Positions 7,548 to 11,987 of a stretch of DNA of 11,987 bases are shown one piece after another. The DNA is taken from NCBI GenBank assembly GCA_036397475.1, contig DASWIV010000336.1, positions 1 through 11,987 on the forward strand, written 5' to 3'. The notes beneath the pieces are model-generated. The model was not told the origin of the DNA, did no database searches, and saw nothing but the letters and a program-made list of their open reading frames with translations. How positions within the stretch are numbered: position 1 is the stretch's first letter; each line of letters opens with the position of its first letter. A program made the translations under genes and the position numbers. This DNA is from DASWIV01 sp036397475 (GTDB lineage: Bacteria; JAJVIF01; JAPKYR01).

Positions 7548-7575
7548 ACTATACTAAGTCTGGTCTTAATCGCAA
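7548..7575 (-). promoter_or_regulatory. Candidate promoter of the S55-like gene
   Basis: On the minus strand TTGCGA (7570-7575), a 16-base spacer and TATAGT (7548-7553) give 4 of 6 and 5 of 6 consensus matches, about 63 bases before the chosen ATG. The same -10 hexamer is found before the FG-GAP operon. Confidence 0.4.
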
Positions 7576-7771
7576 CCTGCGGAGATGTTTTTTCTGGTTA
7601 TTAATATAATGATGAATAGTTTCACGGTCAGCTTTACGACTCCCTGCGCGTTCAATAAGTTCCGTAATTCACGAATTTTCCAGAAAATTTGATATCTGTC
7701 ATTCAGGAACCATCTTGCGACCAGAAGAATCGTAAAAATCCTGCCGACATGCGAAATATCACATTAAGCAC
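7576..7771. other. Intergenic region without a recognised gene
   Basis: This AT-leaning stretch separates the end of the CapA-like gene from the promoter of the S55-like gene. I see no RNA gene and no convincing terminator for the three-gene operon; a short AT-only inverted repeat (AATTTT / AAAATT, near 7675-7690) and a T5 run on the minus strand near 7735 are too weak to call. Short open frames here overlap the real CapA-like gene and show no protein-like features. Confidence 0.5.
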
Positions 7772-8716
7772 CTACAAACTGAAATCAGGTACGGGACGAC
7801 AGTTCACAATTTTTATGGGAACCAAATCAATCAGTTCGGCATGGTCTTTACTCAATTCGAAAATGTATATAGCGCTTTTATCGGAGCCCCGGGATGTTGC
7901 GTCCCATAAGAATCCGCCCATCGAATAAACCACCGGGACATCTCCTGTGTATTTCACGTCCTGCAGTACATGTGGATGATGGCCAAGTATCAGATCCGCG
8001 CCGTTTGCAGCGCATAACCACGCCAGGTATTCCTGCCTTTCCGTTGGAAAATCCACAAAGTCAATTCCCCAGTGCATCGAAACAATCAGTACATCGCAAT
8101 TCTGCTTCGTTCCAGATACCTGATCCGGAATAGTCTCATGATTTGCTCTCATTACGTATGGAAATCCCGGGGGTGTCTCTTCTTCGAAATTATCGAAATC
8201 GCTGAATGCAAGAATTCCTATTTTCAGCGCATTCTTCACGATAAATACAGCCCCGGAATCGTTCTGTCCGCTAATCTGAGTTCCGACCTCCACTAAGCCG
8301 GCATCCGTAATTGCGTCGACCGTGTCCAGAAGCGCTTCAGGGCCGTAGTCAAGCGAATGGTTATTCGCAAGGCAGATAACATCGAATCCTGAATCTGATA
8401 ATATCGACGCACTTGACCGATCCGCCCTGAATAAAAATCTTTTGACCCGCGCCTCGCCTCTATCCGATAGCGCGCATTCCAGGTTGCAAAACGAGATATC
8501 GTATTTCGAAATCTCATCGCCAAGGAATGCGAAAGGATATTCTGTCCCGAATTCCTGGATCCTTGCATCTACACCCCGGGCGAAAAAAACATCCCCGACT
8601 GCTGCCAGTGTTACGGTGCCTGCGTTATTGTCAGCAGTTGCTCCCTGAGGATTAAAGACAAAGAATCCTGTAAAGAATGCAAAAAGATAAATATTTTTCA
8701 ACGCGTAATTCAACAT
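7772..8716 (-). CDS. Exported CapA-type metallophosphatase (poly-gamma-glutamate synthesis family)
   Basis: This 314-residue protein belongs to the PGA_cap/CapA family of calcineurin-like metallophosphatases. The metal-binding and family motifs are in order: AVGDVFFARGVD (D42), SFCNLECAL (N78, E80), CLANNHSLDYG (N118, N119, H120), VSMHWG (H215), LGHHPHVLQ (H246, H247, H249) and YSMGGFLWD (264-272). A hydrophobic N-terminus (9-21) followed by QGATADN looks like a cleavable signal peptide, so the enzyme should act outside the cytoplasm. CapA of Bacillus takes part in capsule polymer export with CapB and CapC, but neither partner is present here, so the substrate is unknown. It is the third gene of the operon and its ATG overlaps the DUF3160 stop by 7 bases (ATGTTGA), with no strong Shine-Dalgarno, implying translational coupling. 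Family membership is firm. Confidence 0.94.
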   Translation of the reverse strand: MLNYALKNIYLFAFFTGFFVFNPQGATADNNAGTVTLAAVGDVFFARGVDARIQEFGTEYPFAFLGDEISKYDISFCNLECALSDRGEARVKRFLFRADRSSASILSDSGFDVICLANNHSLDYGPEALLDTVDAITDAGLVEVGTQISGQNDSGAVFIVKNALKIGILAFSDFDNFEEETPPGFPYVMRANHETIPDQVSGTKQNCDVLIVSMHWGIDFVDFPTERQEYLAWLCAANGADLILGHHPHVLQDVKYTGDVPVVYSMGGFLWDATSRGSDKSAIYIFELSKDHAELIDLVPIKIVNCRPVPDFSL

Positions 8717-10896
8717 GCAGAGTCGACATGTTCGAATGTCGGGAAGTTATCTGAATAAACCATGAAGCTCTCAGTCCACCCGGCGAATGGAGGCTCCTCA
8801 CCGTTCTGCAGCCATTCACGCCATTTCTCGTTCGTAAGCCTGTCCGCTGCAGGGTGGAGGAATTCATACTGAGTGAATACCGCGCCTCTTGTGATTACCA
8901 GCTTACCTTCGACCGGGACGATCACATAAATTGCCGCTGCGTGTCCGATACCTTCCTCAAGAACCGTATCGCCTATATTGTGTACATCCGCTACAATCGC
9001 CATATCCCGGTCGTCCTCGCTCAATATCGGTCCCTCGGCAAGAGTCAGGTATAATCCTTCCAGGCGCGAACCGTAAAATTCAATAAATTCATAATCTTCC
9101 ATCGTAAGCTGCTCGCCAGTCAATTCCTTGATAGTGATTGTCCTGCATCCTTCCACAATTTCAGCAAGCCAGTCGAACCTGTCATTCAGATTTGCGTCCG
9201 GCATCCATTCGTATTGCTTATTCAGGACAGCATCAGCTAATCCACTGTCATTCAATCCATTCTGGGTGTATCTGATAAGCCATAACATTTTGTTCCAGAA
9301 ATCGATATTAGGTTCCACATAACCCCTGGGCTGAGCGGGAGGCTCTTCGTAATCGCCGCCGCATTCAGCGCCGCTTTGTTTTCCGTACAGGATTGTGTCG
9401 TGACGTAATTCCGTCCACGATCCCATTGCAGTGAAGAGCGATTTATCGAGCCACGCCTGGTTCTGCATGAACGACGGCTGCCATTCATCCGGTACAGCAA
9501 TTATTGAATTCAGGCTCCATATCCAGCCAAAGTACAGATTCGACTGCCATCGCGCGAGATCGTAGTTGTTTACTTCTTCCCGCATGGCTGCCATCTGGGG
9601 GGCATAATCCGGGAAATTACCTGTGCCGTAATATTCCTCCATTATTTCGACTGCCCTGTCCGATCCAAGAGCGGAGAAAACATCCAATCCGCTGGGTACC
9701 AGCCTGTTTTCTACCGAATTGTGGACCAGCTCCTGGATAATTCTTGAATCGGGTATGAATCTCTGGCCCATAAACCTGAACTGGCGTGCGCCTTTAACAA
9801 ACCCGCCTTCTTCGGTTACAGGTACATACTGCTCAATTCCCGGTCCGGGAAGGCTTTTGACCTGTTCAAGGAACTCATCGATCAGCGCATTGTCGCCAAA
9901 TTTATTGACATGAGGATACGAGCCAAAAACCTCTTCAATTATCGGCCAGTAATCATTGAATGAAAAGTCGTCCGATTTGCCTACGAAAAATACCGTCGGT
10001 TCATAGATCCGTTCCCACAATTCCGACGCAGGAGCTCCATCGATTTCATACCGAGCGAGATTTTTTGCCATTACGAGAGCGATGCGGGTCGGTACATAAT
10101 TGTTAAAATTTTCCGATTTTAAAGGAAGCCCTACCAGCCCATACCACATCATGGCTTTGAAATACCTGCTGAGTTCTTCAGACCTCGTATAATGCCCTCT
10201 TGGTACAAACTGCGTGAAATCTATCAGTACTGTTGTTACCCTGGAATCAAAACGGCCGTCATGGCTTTCTATTTTCGCAAGGTCTGCATTTGCCATTTCC
10301 GCGACCAGGTCCGGCGGCGGAGTTCCATCCAGCAGATTACAGGCGACTGCGAAGTACGCTGCATTCCGCAAAGCCGCGTCTTTCGCGTTCTCATCATCAG
10401 CCACATTGTAATCTTCCAACGACGCCCGCAGCATTCCCTGGCTTAATTCCGAAAGAATTCCTGAAAATTTGTTTTCTTCGAGAGTACGGAGAACATAGTC
10501 GAAAAAGAAATGGTACGTATGCAGTATCGAATCTGTTGTAATAAATGATGGGATTTTATCGGGCCTGTTATATGTATTTTTTTCGTAGATGTAGAATAAC
10601 TGTTCGAGATCCGTAGGCGAGACGACAAAATAATTGCTCTCAAGAAATTCGATCTGTGCAGGCGTAAGTTCTTCCGCGAACTGCTGCAGGTTCGCGACAT
10701 TCGCCAGGCCCGGCTCGACAGTGTATTCCTGCGGGATAATGTCCAGCGAATCGGTCTCTGAAATCAGTTGTTCATAAAGAGGGTCTGATTGGACGTTCTC
10801 TTCCGACGCCGATAATGGCTTGATCAGCATAATTAATCCAATCACTGCCAGCAGCAGGAATTTTCCACTTTTTGCAATCAGGCTTTTCGATCTCAT
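8710..10896 (-). CDS. Exported DUF3160 family protein
   Basis: This 728-residue protein matches the DUF3160 family, which has no established function. The recognised blocks are PSFITTDSILHTYHFFFDY (116-134), FVPRGHYTRSEELSRYFKAM (230-249) then MWYG, SWTELRHDTILYGKQS (493-508), PRGYVEPN (523-530) and a C-terminal part with DVHN (637-640) and RGAVFTQYEF (670-679). Residues 1-31 are a signal peptide (hydrophobic core FLLLAVIGLIMLI, likely cut after SAS), so it is exported. The length is typical for the family, and I see no break. GGAGG (10904-10908) lies 7 bases before the ATG, which overlaps the stop of the FG-GAP gene by 4 bases (ATGA). It is the middle gene of the operon and its end overlaps the CapA-like gene. 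The His/Asp/Glu-rich conserved blocks could suggest a catalytic or metal site, but that is only a guess. Confidence 0.93.
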   Translation of the reverse strand: MRSKSLIAKSGKFLLLAVIGLIMLIKPLSASEENVQSDPLYEQLISETDSLDIIPQEYTVEPGLANVANLQQFAEELTPAQIEFLESNYFVVSPTDLEQLFYIYEKNTYNRPDKIPSFITTDSILHTYHFFFDYVLRTLEENKFSGILSELSQGMLRASLEDYNVADDENAKDAALRNAAYFAVACNLLDGTPPPDLVAEMANADLAKIESHDGRFDSRVTTVLIDFTQFVPRGHYTRSEELSRYFKAMMWYGLVGLPLKSENFNNYVPTRIALVMAKNLARYEIDGAPASELWERIYEPTVFFVGKSDDFSFNDYWPIIEEVFGSYPHVNKFGDNALIDEFLEQVKSLPGPGIEQYVPVTEEGGFVKGARQFRFMGQRFIPDSRIIQELVHNSVENRLVPSGLDVFSALGSDRAVEIMEEYYGTGNFPDYAPQMAAMREEVNNYDLARWQSNLYFGWIWSLNSIIAVPDEWQPSFMQNQAWLDKSLFTAMGSWTELRHDTILYGKQSGAECGGDYEEPPAQPRGYVEPNIDFWNKMLWLIRYTQNGLNDSGLADAVLNKQYEWMPDANLNDRFDWLAEIVEGCRTITIKELTGEQLTMEDYEFIEFYGSRLEGLYLTLAEGPILSEDDRDMAIVADVHNIGDTVLEEGIGHAAAIYVIVPVEGKLVITRGAVFTQYEFLHPAADRLTNEKWREWLQNGEEPPFAGWTESFMVYSDNFPTFEHVDSAC

Positions 10897-11606
10897 CTTG
10901 TTTCCTCCGCTACGATTTCGAATATTCCGTTGTCTTCTTCCCGGAAAATTATTGTGTATTGTTGAGTGTCCGTTTCAGCGTAAAGCGATTCTTCATACGT
11001 ATAAATCAAAGCGATGCCTGCGATCTCGCCGGTCTCTCCCAGCCATTCGAATCCGAAACTGTCCCACCTGTAGACCGTAACAAATCTCCCTTCTCCTTCA
11101 CCAATTTCAAGCGCTATCAATTCATCCCAGCCATCTGAATTGATATCGAAAAGGACAAAATCCTCAAATCGCCTGCTTAACCTCGACCCAAGCCATTTTC
11201 TCTGAATATTTTCGCCATCCCAGTAGTAGAAAAATGGACGCTTAGCCAGCACCGGATCGAATCTGCTTTCTTTCCACACGCCAAATGCAATTTCTTTATT
11301 CCCATCCCCATCGACATCGCCTGCCGTCATTTTCCATGGACTCAGCAGCGTATTCTTCCAAACCACATTCAATTCCCCGTCTGTTTCCTTGAGAAAAAGG
11401 AGCTCCCCATTCGATGGGCACCCGTTTATTTCAGGGCCTTCAGCCATCACCGCGAATTCGGTCGTGCCATCGCCGTCGAAATCATCCGCAATTATTTCTA
11501 TCTGGTATTCGCATTCAGGATTATCAAGGTGCGAAGAGATAGATTGTTCTACCTCTCCTGCATTCATCAACAGTATTGTGGCAATTATGACACAGGCAAC
11601 ACTCAT
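10893..11606 (-). CDS. Exported FG-GAP/VCBS-type repeat protein
   Basis: This 237-residue protein has three calcium-loop repeats typical of FG-GAP/VCBS beta-propeller blades: DFDGDGTTEFAV (42-53), DVDGDGNKEIAF (97-108) and DINSDGWDELIA (154-165), spaced 55-57 residues apart. Three blades are too few for a closed propeller, so it may be a partial propeller or may assemble with another protein. A short hydrophobic N-terminus (2-15) is the likely export signal, though it lacks the usual basic residues. C32 and C63 could pair outside the cell. AGGAG (11613-11617) lies 6 bases before the ATG, and an in-frame stop shortly upstream fixes the start near here. It is the first gene of the operon, overlapping the DUF3160 gene by 4 bases, which suggests a fixed ratio with that product. 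Its role, perhaps ligand or protein binding, is inferred from the family only. Confidence 0.9.
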   Translation of the reverse strand: MSVACVIIATILLMNAGEVEQSISSHLDNPECEYQIEIIADDFDGDGTTEFAVMAEGPEINGCPSNGELLFLKETDGELNVVWKNTLLSPWKMTAGDVDGDGNKEIAFGVWKESRFDPVLAKRPFFYYWDGENIQRKWLGSRLSRRFEDFVLFDINSDGWDELIALEIGEGEGRFVTVYRWDSFGFEWLGETGEIAGIALIYTYEESLYAETDTQQYTIIFREEDNGIFEIVAEETR

Positions 11607-11664
11607 AAAAGGCTCCTGCTATTAGTATTGCAATTTAGAAACCAAAATGAGTTCTCACTCCACC

Positions 11665-11694
11665 CACATAAATTCGCCGGTGGCGAAATTTGTG
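11665..11694 (-). promoter_or_regulatory. Stem-loop in the 5' leader of the FG-GAP/DUF3160/CapA operon
   Basis: An imperfect inverted repeat centres on a perfect 6-base-pair core (ttcgcc / ggcgaa, loop of 3 at 11679-11681), extended by three or four more pairs with one or two bulges (arms beginning CACA and ending TGTG). If the promoter at 11706-11734 is real, the stem starts only a few bases after the transcript start, about 60 bases before the ribosome site. It lacks a T-tract, so it is not a normal terminator. It could stabilise the 5' end, bind a regulator, or be a dispersed intergenic repeat. Confidence 0.5.
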
Positions 11695-11705
11695 AGGGCC
11701 ACAAT

Positions 11706-11734
11706 ACTATATCTATTTTTTTGCGTCTGCTCAA
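11706..11734 (-). promoter_or_regulatory. Candidate promoter of the three-gene exported operon
   Basis: On the minus strand TTGAGC (11729-11734), a 17-base A-rich spacer and TATAGT (11706-11711) match the -35 and -10 consensus at 4 of 6 and 5 of 6. It lies about 95 bases before the FG-GAP start codon and after the EF-G hairpin, where an operon promoter is expected. Confidence 0.5.
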
Positions 11735-11775
11735 TTCCGCCATCCCGGATTAAAATTCATATGGCCTAATAAACA

Positions 11776-11795
11776 CCCCTCCGGTTGGGGAGGGG
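11776..11795 (-). terminator. Hairpin terminator after the EF-G gene
   Basis: A 7-base-pair GC-rich stem (CCCCTCC / GGAGGGG, 6-base loop) lies 33 bases after the EF-G stop. On the minus strand it is followed by TGTTTATTA, a broken T-tract, so termination is plausible but not of the strongest kind. Confidence 0.55.
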
Positions 11796-11827
11796 CTAAG
11801 ACGGGTCAAATCAAAAATTCACGATCA

Positions 11828-11987
11828 TTAATCTTCGTCTTCTTTAAGTATTCCCTTGCGTGCATCGATTATCCTCTGCTGCAGATCGCCGGGCACTTCT
11901 TCGTAGTGGCTGAACTCGATCTCAAACGTGCCACGTCCGCCGGTCATTGAGTTGAGATCGGCTGAATACGTCTGCAGTTCCTGGAGC
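11828..11987 (-). CDS. Elongation factor G-type protein, C-terminal end (partial, cut by window edge)
   Basis: Reading the minus strand from the window edge gives 52 codons and a TAA stop. The peptide includes LQTYSADLNSMTGGRGTFEI and EFSHYEEVP, which is the end of domain V of elongation factor G, the GTPase that moves tRNAs and mRNA through the ribosome. The MTGGRG form, rather than the TQGRA/TQGRG form common in standard FusA, leans toward the second, 'EF-G-like' paralogue group, but this short tail cannot settle it. An acidic tail (LKEDED) ends the protein. The 5' part lies outside the window. Confidence 0.9.
   Translation of the reverse strand, partial: LQELQTYSADLNSMTGGRGTFEIEFSHYEEVPGDLQQRIIDARKGILKEDED

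Noticed and set aside
7689..7928. A 79-codon plus-strand frame starting in the gap before the S55-like gene
   Set aside because: Most of it lies antisense to the conserved C-terminal part of the CapA-like gene and the protein shows no recognisable feature.
11776..11795. GC-rich inverted repeat as a mobile-element end
   Set aside because: No transposase, target duplication or partner copy is seen in the window; its position after the EF-G stop is explained by a terminator.
1..11987. CRISPR array, tRNA, prophage or defence system
   Set aside because: I found no regularly spaced repeats, no cloverleaf-like sequence, and no nuclease, helicase, integrase, toxin or phage structural gene among the coding regions.

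Overview
The window reads as a compact, ordinary chromosomal stretch from a Gram-negative bacterium. The lipid A enzyme LpxC with its full metal and catalytic set implies an outer membrane. Six of the ten gene products have an N-terminal signal or a lipobox. The mix of secreted families (DUF3160, S55-like SpoIVB-type peptidase, CapA-like phosphatase, FG-GAP repeats) is typical of poorly cultured lineages such as the FCB group and relatives (Zixibacteria-like); that placement is an inference and is not proved by any single gene. I see no transposon, integrase, phage gene, CRISPR array, tRNA or rRNA.

Layout. (1) 6-3609, plus strand: an unrecognised single-pass membrane protein whose 5' end may lie outside the window, then argS joined to it by an ATGA overlap, then a secreted protein built from two copies of a beta-rich domain, which probably has its own promoter. 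(2) 3626-5275, minus strand: a lipoprotein alpha/beta hydrolase followed 3 bases later by lpxC, converging on the plus-strand block with only 16 bases between. (3) 5362-7485, minus strand: a large secreted protein with both catalytic signatures of the SpoIVB (S55) peptidases in the reverse of the SpoIVB order, closed by a clear intrinsic terminator. (4) 7772-11606, minus strand: a tightly overlapping three-gene operon encoding an FG-GAP repeat protein, a DUF3160 protein and a CapA-type metallophosphatase, all apparently exported. A good sigma70-type promoter and a stem-loop in the 5' leader precede it. (5) 11828-11987, minus strand: the last 52 codons of an elongation factor G-type gene, followed by a GC-rich hairpin.

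How the genes may work together. ArgS and the EF-G fragment are housekeeping translation genes; LpxC commits UDP-GlcNAc to lipid A. The three-gene exported operon is the part most likely to act as one functional unit, because the overlaps (4 and 7 bases) imply coupled translation and all three products appear to leave the cytoplasm. Its job cannot be read from sequence alone; CapA-like domains are linked to surface polymer metabolism. The most notable structural point is the module order in the S55-like protein.
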